Shown here: one piece after another, positions 17,012 through 24,754 of the stretch
Layout of the letters: the number at the start of each line of letters is the position of its first letter
Numbering within the stretch: position 1 is the first letter of the stretch
Source: Streptomyces sp. HmicA12
GTDB taxonomy: Bacteria; Actinomycetota; Actinomycetes; Streptomycetales; Streptomycetaceae
Length of the DNA stretch: 64,000 bases
Reading direction: 5' to 3'
NCBI RefSeq assembly: GCF_000373565.1
Contig: NZ_KB891815.1
Location: 56,723-120,722 of the forward strand
Notes under the pieces: model-generated
Databases searched by the model: none
Seen by the model: only the letters and a program-made list of their open reading frames with translations
Told to the model about the DNA's origin: nothing
Translations under genes and position numbers: made by a program

Positions 17012-17376
17012 TGGGAACCGCAAGCAGCTTTCCCGATTCCCCTCTCGGCGGCGGGAGTTCGGGGGCCAACCTCGCCGACATCCTGGAGCGCGTCCTCGAC
17101 AAGGGCATCGTGATCGCCGGCGACATCAAGATCAACCTGCTCGACATCGAACTGCTCACCATCAAACTGCGTCTGATCGTCGCCTCGGTCGACAAGGCGA
17201 AGGAGATGGGCATTGACTGGTGGGAGCACGACCCGGCACTGTCCTCCGGCGCCCGGAGCAAGGAACTCGCCCGGGAGAACGCCGAGTTGAAGGAGCGACT
17301 CGCCGCCCTGGAAGCGAGAGGCGTTCCCGAGTCACTCGACACGGCCCGCGAGAGAGAGCCGCGCCATGACCACTGA
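17011..17376 (+). CDS. gvpJ: gas vesicle protein GvpJ (GvpA-like)
   Basis: 121 residues of the GvpA/GvpJ family. The core is LADILERVLDKGIVIAGDIK followed by INLLDIELLTIKLRLIVASV, close to GvpA but more divergent. The C-terminal part is a charged helix (ELARENAELKERLAALEARG), probably a coiled coil. GvpJ is a minor shell or tip component. The gene overlaps gvpL by 11 bp. Confidence 0.92.
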   Translation: MGTASSFPDSPLGGGSSGANLADILERVLDKGIVIAGDIKINLLDIELLTIKLRLIVASVDKAKEMGIDWWEHDPALSSGARSKELARENAELKERLAALEARGVPESLDTAREREPRHDH

Positions 17377-18196
17377 GCTGCGTTACGTCTACGCGGTCTG
17401 CGGCCCCCTCGACGCCCCGCTCCCGGAGCTGCCGACGGGCGTCGCGGGGGCCGTCCCCCGGCTGATCCGGCACGCGGGGCTGACCGCGGTCGTGAGCCAC
17501 GTCCCGGCCGGGGAGTTCTCCGAGAGCACCCTGCGCCGGAACCTGGAGAACCTCGACTGGCTCTCCGAGACCGCCCGCGCCCATCAGACGGTGATCGCCG
17601 CCCTGACCTCGGTGACCAGCCCCCTGCCACTGCGCCTGGCCACGGTGTTCCACGACGACAGCGGCGTACGCGCCATGCTGGAGGCGGAAGCCGACTCCCT
17701 CCGGGCATCCCTGGCGCGGCTTCGCGAACGCGTCGAATGGGGCGTGAAGGTCTACGTGGAGGAGTCCCCGGCGGAGCAGGCCGGCACTTCCGGTGCGGCG
17801 TCCGCCGACCGCGCCTCCGCCGGCTCCCTGGCGGCGGGCTCGGGCCGCGACTACCTACGGCGCCGGCGTGCCGAACGGGCGGGACGCGAGGAGACCCTGC
17901 ACAAGGCGGAGGGCTTCGCCCAGGACCTGTACGACCAGTTGTCGCGGCACGCCGACGACACGCGCATCCACCCGCCGCAGAACTCCGAACTGGCCCGGTC
18001 CACCGGCCGCAACGTCCTCAACGCCGCCTTTCTGGTGGCCCGTTCGGCGTCGGAGGCCTTCGTGGAGATGGTCGACGCGCGCAAGGGCGAACAGCCCGGC
18101 CTGCGGGTGGAACTGACGGGCCCCTGGGCCGCGTACTCCTTCTGCGCACCGCCCGAGGAACGCACCGACGCGACATCGGCGGACGGTGCCCGATGA
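17366..18196 (+). CDS. gvpL: gas vesicle protein GvpL (GvpF/L family)
   Basis: 276 residues, the paralogue of GvpF. It begins ELRYVYAVCGPLD, includes LPLRLATVFHDDSGVRAML, and ends VELTGPWAAYSF, the family C-terminal motif. An Ala/Ser-rich insert lies near residues 135-160. GvpL is an accessory protein that contacts several other Gvp proteins in better-studied systems. It overlaps gvpJ upstream and gvpS downstream (ATGA), so translation is coupled. Confidence 0.94.
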   Translation: MTTELRYVYAVCGPLDAPLPELPTGVAGAVPRLIRHAGLTAVVSHVPAGEFSESTLRRNLENLDWLSETARAHQTVIAALTSVTSPLPLRLATVFHDDSGVRAMLEAEADSLRASLARLRERVEWGVKVYVEESPAEQAGTSGAASADRASAGSLAAGSGRDYLRRRRAERAGREETLHKAEGFAQDLYDQLSRHADDTRIHPPQNSELARSTGRNVLNAAFLVARSASEAFVEMVDARKGEQPGLRVELTGPWAAYSFCAPPEERTDATSADGAR

Positions 18197-18381
18197 CCGT
18201 TGTCGAGCGGCGGGAGATCGCACTCGTCGACCTGCTGGACCGACTGCTCGCGGGTGGCGTCGTCCTCGCGGGGGACGTCACGCTGCGCATCGCGGACGTG
18301 GACCTCGTCCGGATCGATCTGAACGCCCTGATCAGTTCGATCAACGAGAACGTCCCCTCGCCCTGGGAGGACCTGCTGTGA
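18193..18381 (+). CDS. gvpS: gas vesicle protein GvpS (small GvpA-like)
   Basis: 62 residues, the third GvpA-fold protein of the cluster. The core is LVDLLDRLLAGGVVLAGDVT then LRIADVDLVRIDLNALISSI, with no tail. The start ATG overlaps the gvpL stop, and the stop TGA overlaps the GTG of gvpK. Small GvpA-like proteins of this kind are minor shell or nucleation components. Confidence 0.92.
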   Translation: MTVVERREIALVDLLDRLLAGGVVLAGDVTLRIADVDLVRIDLNALISSINENVPSPWEDLL

Positions 18382-18767
18382 GCACGTACGACCACACGGA
18401 CCACACGGACCACCGGAACGCGACGGAGGCTCCCGACGAAGACCGGTCGTGCGCCGCGTGCGGTGCGGCGCCGCGGACCACCGTCACGGAAAGGCGCCGG
18501 GGGCAGATCCAGATCGAGCCCGACACCGTGGAACGCGACCTGATGAAGCTCGTCCTCACCATCATCGAGCTGCTGCGCCAGCTCATGGAACGCCAGGCCG
18601 TACGCCGCTTCGACACCGGCGACCTGACGGAGGACCAGGAGGAGCGCGTCGGCCTCACCCTGATGCTGCTCGAGGACCGGATGGCCGAGCTGCGCGAACG
18701 CTACGACCTGCGCCCCGAGGACCTGAACATCGACCTCGGCCCGCTGGGGCCGCTCCTGCCGCGCTGA
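18378..18767 (+). CDS. gvpK: gas vesicle protein GvpK
   Basis: 129 residues. After a polar leader with CAACGAAP, the conserved GvpK domain follows (IEPDTVERDLMKLVLTIIEL, LRQLMERQAVRRFD, LTEDQEERVGLTLMLLEDRM) and the usual ending PEDLNIDLGPLGPLL. GvpK is essential for vesicle formation in several systems. The GTG start overlaps the gvpS stop (GTGA). It closes the gvp operon. Confidence 0.93.
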   Translation: MSTYDHTDHTDHRNATEAPDEDRSCAACGAAPRTTVTERRRGQIQIEPDTVERDLMKLVLTIIELLRQLMERQAVRRFDTGDLTEDQEERVGLTLMLLEDRMAELRERYDLRPEDLNIDLGPLGPLLPR

Positions 18768-18801
18768 GCCACGCGTCTTTCACCCGATTCGACGCGATCA
18801 T

Positions 18802-18825
18802 GTTTACGGGCGGCTCGTCGGGCCA
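18802..18825 (+). promoter_or_regulatory. candidate stress-sigma promoter of the CsbD gene
   Basis: GTTT-N14-GGGCCA has the same spacing as the element before gvpO. It lies 48 bp upstream of the CsbD start. CsbD-type genes are commonly stress-sigma dependent. Confidence 0.4.
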
Positions 18826-18873
18826 CGCGAAGGGGGAGCAACTGATGTCGATGCCAAGGGAGCGTGAGCGGAC

Positions 18874-19047
18874 ATGACCGCCAACGAGAAGGCCAAGGCG
18901 AAGACCGAGCAGACCGTCGGCGCCGCGAAGGAAGCCGCCGGACGCACGGTGGGCAACGAGCGCCTCACCGCCGAGGGTCGCGCCCAGCAGATGAAGGGCG
19001 ACGCCCGCCAGGCCAAGGAGAAGACCAAGGACATCGGCAAGCACTGA
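18874..19047 (+). CDS. CsbD-family stress protein
   Basis: 57 residues, the size of the CsbD family. It is very hydrophilic and Lys/Ala/Glu-rich, with the repeated pattern KTEQTVGAAKEAAGR and GRAQQMKGDARQAKEKTKD. These proteins accumulate under general or osmotic stress and have no known catalytic role. The gene lies 106 bp after gvpK with its own promoter candidate and is followed by a strong terminator, so it may be an independent unit under the same stress control. Confidence 0.9.
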   Translation: MTANEKAKAKTEQTVGAAKEAAGRTVGNERLTAEGRAQQMKGDARQAKEKTKDIGKH

Positions 19048-19060
19048 CCCGCACCACCCG

Positions 19061-19106
19061 ACGCCCTTGGGGCGGCCCTCGTCGACGAGGGCCGCCCCAA
19101 GGGCGT
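19061..19106. terminator. 46-bp perfect palindrome, bidirectional terminator
   Basis: Two perfect 23-nt arms meet without a spacer (centre GTCGAC) and end in TTTCGG on the plus side. It separates the CsbD gene from the converging ANTAR gene and should stop transcription from both sides. Confidence 0.85.
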
Positions 19107-19117
19107 TTCGGCATCTT

Positions 19118-20026
19118 TCAGGTGGTGCGGGAGGCGTTCTGATGTACGTGCTCCAGGGCGTCCAGGACGACGGTCCGGTTGTGCCATTGAAGCCAGCCGC
19201 CGACCACGTACTGGAGCCGTTCCAGTTCGGCGAGCTGTGCCGGCCGAAAACCCGTCAGCGGGCGCGCGTGGTGGCTGGAGATGACCCCGCGCACGATGCC
19301 GTCACCGCCGGTGAGGGGCACGCTGTGAGCGGCGCGGCTGCCGCTGTCCAGGATGACCTGACGCGTCTCGTCGTCGAAGACCTCGGTGACGGCGACGTCC
19401 CGCACCGTGACCTGCCGGGCGGCCTCCGCGGCCCGGTGGCAGGAGGTGCCGTCCTCGACGAACGCGAAGTAATCGGTGAACGCCTGCGAATGCGCGCGGT
19501 GCTTCTCCATCCGCAGGACGTCCGCCTCCCGCAGCTGGGCGTTGCCGAACTGGGCGCCGGCGACATCCATCACCCGCTCCAGGGCCGCGCTCAGGACCTG
19601 GCCCTGGTTCTTCGGGTCGAGATGGCCCGCGCCGAGCCCCGGCAGGGAAGGTGGCGTGGCCTGGCCGCGGCCCGGGAACCACTGCCGGGTGGCGGACGGC
19701 GGCGCGCTCGCCGTGGTCAGGGCCGCCGCTATCTGATGAAGCTTGATGTTGAACCGCTGGGACGCCTCGCGCATCAACGTGAACGCGGCATCCGCGTCGG
19801 GCAGCTGATAGCGCCCCATCAGCAGCCCCTGCGCCAGGGCCACCCGGGTACGGGCCTGCTCCTGCTTGTGCAGGCTCCGCAGCCGTTCCCGTACCGACCG
19901 CAGCTCGATCGCCAGGAACTCCTGCGCCGGCCACACCGCGTTCTCGTCCGGCACGGCCGTGTCCCGTGCGGCGGTGTCACCGGCACGGGCAGGCACCGGA
20001 GGATGCAGATGTTTGTCGGAGTGCAT
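19118..20026 (-). CDS. ANTAR-GAF domain regulator
   Basis: About 302 residues. An ANTAR RNA-binding domain comes first (about residues 45-105: LRSLHKQEQARTRVALAQGL, LMGRYQLPDADAAFTLMREA, then SQRFNIKLHQIA). A GAF-like sensor domain follows (about 140-300; VMDVAGAQFGNAQL, FAFVEDGTSCHRAAEA, SVPLTGGDGIVRGVISSHH). GAF-ANTAR proteins usually have the sensor first, so the order is reversed. Likely a cytoplasmic sensor that changes transcription termination when its ligand binds. The ATG at MHSDKH is chosen; the frame is open further upstream but not coding in character. No partner gene is adjacent. Confidence 0.75.
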   Translation of the reverse strand: MHSDKHLHPPVPARAGDTAARDTAVPDENAVWPAQEFLAIELRSVRERLRSLHKQEQARTRVALAQGLLMGRYQLPDADAAFTLMREASQRFNIKLHQIAAALTTASAPPSATRQWFPGRGQATPPSLPGLGAGHLDPKNQGQVLSAALERVMDVAGAQFGNAQLREADVLRMEKHRAHSQAFTDYFAFVEDGTSCHRAAEAARQVTVRDVAVTEVFDDETRQVILDSGSRAAHSVPLTGGDGIVRGVISSHHARPLTGFRPAQLAELERLQYVVGGWLQWHNRTVVLDALEHVHQNASRTT

Positions 20027-20337
20027 GGGGAATCGCCCTTCGCGAAGTGGGTGAGAGACACGTGCGGCCACGCCGAACACGAGCCGCAGTTGTCCTTCCT
20101 TCGCCGTCTGCGACGCCCGCCATGGACCCTGCCGGGTCTGCTCCGCGCCGTGCCTGCTTGCCCAAGCACTCCCCCGACCGTAACCGCAGCTGTCGCGCCA
20201 CGTCACCTGCCCCCACCTTCATCGTCGGCGCCGAACCGGCCCGTCCGTTGTCCGTTCCCCGGGGCTCGGCCGACCGGTATCGCGCGCGTCAGCACCCAGT
20301 CGACACCTGTCGTACAGGTCGAGGCGAGCGTCGAAAG
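20027..20337. other. intergenic region, no gene seen
   Basis: 311 bp between two minus-strand genes. Open frames here are extensions of neighbours without start signals. It should hold the promoter of the ANTAR gene, but no clear element stands out. Confidence 0.5.
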
Positions 20338-21270
20338 TCACAGGCCGTCCCGGTCGTGCCAGTGCCGCTGCCAGCGCGCGTCGACGGGTTCGGCAGCGGG
20401 CTGGTAACGGATGTCGGTGGACAGCCGCATGACACGGCCCGGGTCACGGTTGTCGAGCGCCGCGTGCACGAGGTAGGGGGAGTGCACGACCATGTCGCCT
20501 GCCGCGTAGTCCGCGATCAGCCACCGGGAGTCGAACTCCTCGGCGAGACCCGGCAGATCGGCGGTGAGCGAGGCTGCGGGACGGCGGGTGGAGCCGCTGC
20601 GCTCCTCCTCCTTCACGCGGTGATGGCTGCCCTCCAGGTAGACCAGGCCGCCGCGCTCCACGGGGCAGTCGCCCAGCGGGATCCAGGAAGAGAGGACGTT
20701 CTCGGTGCCCTCGCGCAGATAGACCAGGTCGTAGTGCGCCTGAGTCGCCGAACCGATGCCCTGCTCCCCCGGGACGTTGTGCCGGATGATCTTCCGTCGA
20801 TGCAGATGCACCTCGTCCACCCCGAAGAACCAGCGGTAGAAGGCGACGAGCCGTGGATGGGCGCACAGTTCGGCGTACGCAGCTCCTGGCACGATCCCGC
20901 CGAACAGCGTGGTGCGGAACAGCGCGCGGTCGACGTCGTACGGTTCGGCCGCGACGCCGTCGGCGGGGTCGGTGCCGGGGGCCGTCAGACCACTGGGGGC
21001 GAGGGCACGGAAGTAGTGCCGCCGGAAGCCGCGGACGGTCTCCGCCGCGAAGAAGCCGCGCAGGAAGAGGTAGCCGTCGCGGGCGTACCGGGCGCGCAGC
21101 GCCTGCCGGTCCCCCAGTTCCGCGCGGTCGACCGGTTCCAGCCGGCCCAGGCGGCCGGGCCCCGGGTCGAGACCGTATCCGTTGGACGTGAGGGATGTGA
21201 GGGATGTGAGGGATATGGGGGATGTGGGGGACGTTTGGCTTGTGTGCGGCGTCCGGGGTCTGTCGTTCAT
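20338..21270 (-). CDS. phytanoyl-CoA dioxygenase (PhyH) family protein
   Basis: About 310 residues, a Fe(II)/2-oxoglutarate oxygenase. The iron ligands are the HYD pair in SATQAHYDLVYLREGTENV and the distal His in VVHSPYLVHAALDN, with the 2-oxoglutarate-binding Arg in GRVMRLSTDIRYQ. EGSHHR is a typical PhyH turn. The N-terminus carries five tandem nine-base units giving a Ser/Thr/Leu/Pro low-complexity stretch. The ATG (MNDRPR) is chosen over an upstream extension with no coding character. It is divergent from an AraC-type gene, its probable regulator. The substrate is unknown; family members hydroxylate small metabolites. Confidence 0.85.
   Translation of the reverse strand: MNDRPRTPHTSQTSPTSPISLTSLTSLTSNGYGLDPGPGRLGRLEPVDRAELGDRQALRARYARDGYLFLRGFFAAETVRGFRRHYFRALAPSGLTAPGTDPADGVAAEPYDVDRALFRTTLFGGIVPGAAYAELCAHPRLVAFYRWFFGVDEVHLHRRKIIRHNVPGEQGIGSATQAHYDLVYLREGTENVLSSWIPLGDCPVERGGLVYLEGSHHRVKEEERSGSTRRPAASLTADLPGLAEEFDSRWLIADYAAGDMVVHSPYLVHAALDNRDPGRVMRLSTDIRYQPAAEPVDARWQRHWHDRDGL
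21188..21232. repeat. five tandem 9-bp units in the PhyH gene
   Basis: Three exact GTGAGGGAT units are followed by ATGGGGGAT and GTGGGGGAC. They encode repeated Leu/Ile/Pro-Thr-Ser tripeptides near the N-terminus of the dioxygenase. Unit length is a multiple of three, so changes in copy number would not shift the frame. Confidence 0.85.
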
Positions 21271-21439
21271 GCCGACGATGCTGCGCACTCGCCCCGGCCG
21301 CTCGCCATGGACCCGCCCCGCGGGGAGTTGGACTCTGCCCGGCGTCCGGGCTCGCCCGCCGCACCATGGACGCGCGCCCACCTACTGAGGGATCCTTGCG
21401 CCGCCCCTGGACCGGGCCCCGAGAAAGGACCCCGCACCG

Positions 21440-22282
21440 ATGCGTCCGCGACCCCACTCCTGGTATCTGGCCCCGGCACCCGGTGTGCCGGATCTCGGGC
21501 TCGCCCTCACCGGCGCCGGCTGGATCGAGGGGCAGAACCGGCGCCACGAGGGCCGGGTCCTGCCGCACCACGCCGCCGTGCTCGTCACCGAGGGGACGGG
21601 CAGCCTGCGCCTCGGCTGCGGACCCCTGCTCCCGGTGGGCACCGGGAGCCTGTTCTGCCTGCCCGCGGACGTCCCGCACAGCTACGGACCGCTCGGCGGC
21701 GCCTCCTGGTCCGAGCGGTGGATCCTCTTCGAGGGGCACGCGGCCCGCGCGTACGAGCAGCTCGGCTGCCTCGGCGCCGCGCGCCCCGTCGCCCGTCCGG
21801 GCGATAGCACCGAACTCGCCGACGCGTTCGGCGAGTTGACGACACTGGCCCGCGAGCCCGCCTCGCTCTCCCGGGACGTCACCGCCGCCGCGCTGCTGCA
21901 CCGCCTGATCGCGCTGACCGCTCCCCCGCCGCCGCCCGCGACGGCCGGCCCGGCGTCCCTGGCCCGGCAGGCCGTCGCCCTGCTCGACGACCACGACGGA
22001 CGGCCCGTCAGCCTGGCCCGCCTCGCCCGCCGGCTCGGCGTCTCGCCCGACGCCCTGACGGCGGCGGTCCGCACGGCCACCGGGTGCACCCCCACCGAGT
22101 ACCTGCTGCGCAGACGGATGGCCCGCGCGAGGACACTGCTCACCACCACCGACCTCACCGTCGCAGCCGTCGGCCGCCGGGTCGGCTATGACGACCCGGC
22201 CTATTTCAGCCGCCTGTTCGCCCGCAGGGTGGGCGCACCGCCCTCGGTCTACCGGCGCAGGCCCGGGAACAGCGCGAGGTGA
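21440..22282 (+). CDS. AraC-family transcriptional regulator
   Basis: 280 residues. The N-terminal cupin-like ligand domain has the H-rich segment RRHEGRVLPHHAAVLVTEG and the FCLPADVPHSYG turn. The C-terminal AraC DNA-binding domain (about 190-275) has two helix-turn-helix units, SLARLARRLGVSPDALTAAV and then LTVAAVGRRVGYDDPAYFSR with the signature FSRLFARRVGAPPSVYRR. It is divergent from the PhyH gene across 169 bp, a common arrangement for an AraC activator and its target. Two copies of CCATGGAC lie 59 bp apart in that gap (21305 and 21364) and may be half-sites. A degraded amidohydrolase follows. Confidence 0.9.
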   Translation: MRPRPHSWYLAPAPGVPDLGLALTGAGWIEGQNRRHEGRVLPHHAAVLVTEGTGSLRLGCGPLLPVGTGSLFCLPADVPHSYGPLGGASWSERWILFEGHAARAYEQLGCLGAARPVARPGDSTELADAFGELTTLAREPASLSRDVTAAALLHRLIALTAPPPPPATAGPASLARQAVALLDDHDGRPVSLARLARRLGVSPDALTAAVRTATGCTPTEYLLRRRMARARTLLTTTDLTVAAVGRRVGYDDPAYFSRLFARRVGAPPSVYRRRPGNSAR

Positions 22283-22339
22283 TCCGTGCAGTAGTCGCGC
22301 AGCCCTTCGACCGTCCCGTGGATCGCGGGGCGGGCTTAG

Positions 22340-23231
22340 TGGCCGGGGTCCCGGCTCGACCTCGACCTGCGCACCGGATTCGGCGACGGGTGACTGCGCA
22401 TCGGCCCGACGAAGATCCTCTCCGACGGCTCGCTCATCGGACGGTGCGCCGCGATGCGCTGCGACTACCACGACACCCCGGGCAACAGCGGCCTGCTCCA
22501 GTACGAGCGTGTACAACTGCGCACGTACATCCTCGAAGCGCACCGCTGCGGCTGGCAGGTCGCGACGCACGCCATCGGTGACGCCACTCTGGACGTGGTG
22601 CTCGACGCGTACGAGGAGGCGCAGCGCCGCTACCCGCGCGCGGAAGTCCGCCACCGGGTCGAGCACGCCGCCGTGGCGAGCGACGAGCAGGTCAGCCGGA
22701 CGCCGGGCTGGGCCGCGTGCCCGTTCCCCAGGGCCGCTTCCTGTCCGAGATCGGCGACGGGCTGCTCGCGGCGCTCGGCCCCGAACGCGCCCGGCTGGCG
22801 TACCGGATGCGGTCGTTCCGCGACGCGGGTGTCGTCCTGCCCGGTTCCACGGACGCCCCCGTGGTGGCCGGTTCGCCGCTGCTGAGCATCCACGACATGG
22901 TCAACCGCCACACCGCCGCACCGCCGCCGGCGCTCCCAATGGTCAACCGCCACACCGCCGCACCGCCGCCGGCGCTCCCATCGGGCCGGGCGAGGAACTC
23001 ACGGCCGAGGAGGCGCTGCGCGCGTACACCGTCGGCTCCGCGTACGCCGTGCACGAGGAACACGTCAGGGGCACGCTCACCCGCGGCATGCTCGCCGACT
23101 TCACCGTCCTCAGCGACGATCTCCTGTCCGTGTCCCCGGACCGCATCGCCGAGCTGACGGTGGGCGCGACCGTGGTGGGCGGCAGGGTCGCGTACGACGC
23201 GGGAGCGGTGCGGGGCGCCGACGCCCGTTGA
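22340..23231 (+). pseudogene. decayed amidohydrolase (YtcJ-like), 5' truncated
   Basis: Three reading frames piece together the C-terminal half of a metal-dependent amidohydrolase of the YtcJ type: LDLDLRTGFGDG, an in-frame TGA, LRIGPTKILSDGSLIG, the GWQVATHAIGD motif (metal-binding His) with VRHRVEHAA, a frameshift near 22710, FRDAGVVLPGSTDAPV and SIHDMVNR, a second shift inside a 42-bp duplication, then APIGPGEELTAEEALRAYTV and LADFTVLSDDLLSV to the stop. About half of the N-terminal part is missing right after the AraC gene. It is therefore a dead gene with at least one stop, two frameshifts and a duplication. It may once have been the target of the AraC regulator. Confidence 0.8.
22897..22980 (+). 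repeat. perfect 42-bp tandem duplication
   Basis: Copies at 22897-22938 and 22939-22980 are identical. The unit begins ATGGTCAACCGCCACACCGC and encodes 14 residues. It lies in the broken amidohydrolase, at the position of its second frame change. Confidence 0.95.
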
Positions 23232-23338
23232 CAGGTCGATTGGGCGTTCGAGGGGCGCCCCCGGCAGCCGCGCAGGACCTGTCCCGGCGCGGGCCCGCGC
23301 CGCCGACCGGACCGTAGTCGCATAGGCTCGTACCCACG

Positions 23339-24598
23339 ATGAACAGCACCGATCCGTCCGCGACCCCGCCCAAGGCCGACAAGGCGACGGTGCGCAGGCA
23401 CAACCTCAGCCTCGTGCTGCGCACCGTCCACGACGAGGGCGAGGCGACGCGGGCCGGGGTCGCCGGGAAGGTCGGGCTGACCCGGGCGGCGGTCTCCTCG
23501 CTCGTCGACCAGTTGCTGACCGACGGCTTCCTCACCGAGCGGGGCAAGACGTTCAGCGGGCAGGCGGGGCGTCCTGGCACGGCGCTGAAGGTGGCCAGGA
23601 CCGGTCCCGCGGGGCTCGGCGTCGAGATCAACATCGACTACGTGACCGTGTGCGTGGTCGATCTCGCGGGCACCGACCGGGTCCGCCTGGTCGAGCGGAT
23701 GGACAACCGGGGCGCCGCGCCCGCCGCCGTCCTCGCGCAGGCGGCGCGGATCGCGGCGCGTGCCATGGAGTCGGCGACGGAGCAGGAACTGCGCCCGGTC
23801 TCCGCCGAGTTGGCGCTGCCAGGACTGGTGTCGGGCGGAGCGGTGCGGCAGGCACCGAACCTCGGGTGGAACAGGGTGCCGGTCGAGGGACTGTTCGCGC
23901 AGGCCCTCACGGCGCTGCGTCCGGCGCACCGCGCGCTGCCGGTGAGCGCGGACAACGAGGCCAATCTCGCGGCGATGGCCGAGCTCTGGTTCGGCTGCGG
24001 CGGCACGGTGGACCGGGACAAGCGCGTCACCAGCTTCATCTACCTCACCGGCGAGATCGGCATCGGCGGAGCGCTGGTCCTGAACGGTCAACTGCTGCGC
24101 GGCGCCCACGGGTTCGCGGGCGAGATCGGGCATGTGGTGGTGGAGGCGGGCGGCCCCGAGTGCCGGTGCGGCGCGCACGGCTGCCTGGAGCAGTACGCGG
24201 GGCAGGCGGCGCTGCTGCGCGCGGCGGGCCTCGACGAGACGGCGGGCGCGGCCGGTGTGGCCGAGCTCGAACTCCGGGCCCGCGCGGGCGATCCCCGCAC
24301 CCTGACCGCGCTCGCGGACGCGGGCCGCCATCTGGGCCGGGTCCTGTCGGGCGCGGTGAACCTCGTCGATCCGGACGCCGTGATGCTCGGCGGGGTCCTC
24401 CGCGGCCTCATGCCGTGGCTGGCGGCGGGCGCGGACGAGGAGCTGACGGCACGCGTGGTCTCGGGCCTGTGGACCCCGGGCAACGGCCGCCTGCGCGCCT
24501 CGTCCTCGTCGGCCGACGCGGCCCGGGGCGCCGCCGCCCGCGTCGTCCGCGAGGTCCTCACGGACCCGGCCGCGTACGCGGAGCGGGCGACGGACTAG
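23339..24598 (+). CDS. ROK-family repressor
   Basis: 419 residues. The N-terminal winged helix (RRHNLSLVLRTVHDEGEATR, AGVAGKVGLTRAAVSSLVDQ) marks it as an NagC/XylR-type ROK repressor rather than a kinase. The ROK domain follows, with a GEIGIGGALVLNGQ motif and the zinc signature GHVVVEAGGPECRCGAHGCL. No ribosome site is evident, and TAGGCT lies 10 bp before the ATG, so the mRNA may be leaderless. The gene is next to the GH1-ABC-xylA block and divergent xylB/alpha-xylosidase genes, so it is the best candidate for xylose-responsive control of those. The sites it might bind are in the xylA-xylB gap. Confidence 0.9.
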   Translation: MNSTDPSATPPKADKATVRRHNLSLVLRTVHDEGEATRAGVAGKVGLTRAAVSSLVDQLLTDGFLTERGKTFSGQAGRPGTALKVARTGPAGLGVEINIDYVTVCVVDLAGTDRVRLVERMDNRGAAPAAVLAQAARIAARAMESATEQELRPVSAELALPGLVSGGAVRQAPNLGWNRVPVEGLFAQALTALRPAHRALPVSADNEANLAAMAELWFGCGGTVDRDKRVTSFIYLTGEIGIGGALVLNGQLLRGAHGFAGEIGHVVVEAGGPECRCGAHGCLEQYAGQAALLRAAGLDETAGAAGVAELELRARAGDPRTLTALADAGRHLGRVLSGAVNLVDPDAVMLGGVLRGLMPWLAAGADEELTARVVSGLWTPGNGRLRASSSSADAARGAAARVVREVLTDPAAYAERATD

Positions 24599-24603
24599 GT
24601 CGT

Positions 24604-24720
24604 GTCCGGCGGGCCTCGTCGCGGACGCGGGGTCCGGCACGCCGACCTGCGGCGCACCAGACCCCGCTCGCCGGCGCAGTAGGGCGCGGGCCACCCGAGA
24701 CGCGACCGGATCCGCCGGAC
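24604..24720. repeat. MITE-like element with imperfect terminal inverted repeats
   Basis: A 117-bp segment ends in 20-bp inverted repeats that match at 16 of 20 positions, the outer nine perfectly (GTCCGGCGG). It starts six bases after the ROK stop and contains no reading frame of interest. No target duplication was recognised, so it could also be a terminator-like structure. Confidence 0.4.
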
Positions 24721-24754
24721 AGGCCCCCAGAAGGCAGAGCCCCGGGGTGCCCCG

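Noticed and set aside
15485..17023. Val/Leu-rich minus-strand frame that looks like a membrane protein
   Set aside because: It is the antisense of the acidic Asp/Glu tail of gvpZ; complement of GAC/GAG codons gives GTC/CTC, hence the hydrophobic look.
21188..21232. Short tandem repeats as a CRISPR array or phase-variable tract
   Set aside because: Units are 9 bp, with no spacers, in coding sequence; length changes would stay in frame.
22897..22980. 42-bp repeat as a CRISPR or attachment site
   Set aside because: Only two adjacent copies with no spacer; it is a simple duplication in a dead gene.
20338..23231. PhyH gene and amidohydrolase as a natural-product cluster
   Set aside because: No polyketide, peptide-synthetase or terpene gene is nearby, and the amidohydrolase is dead.
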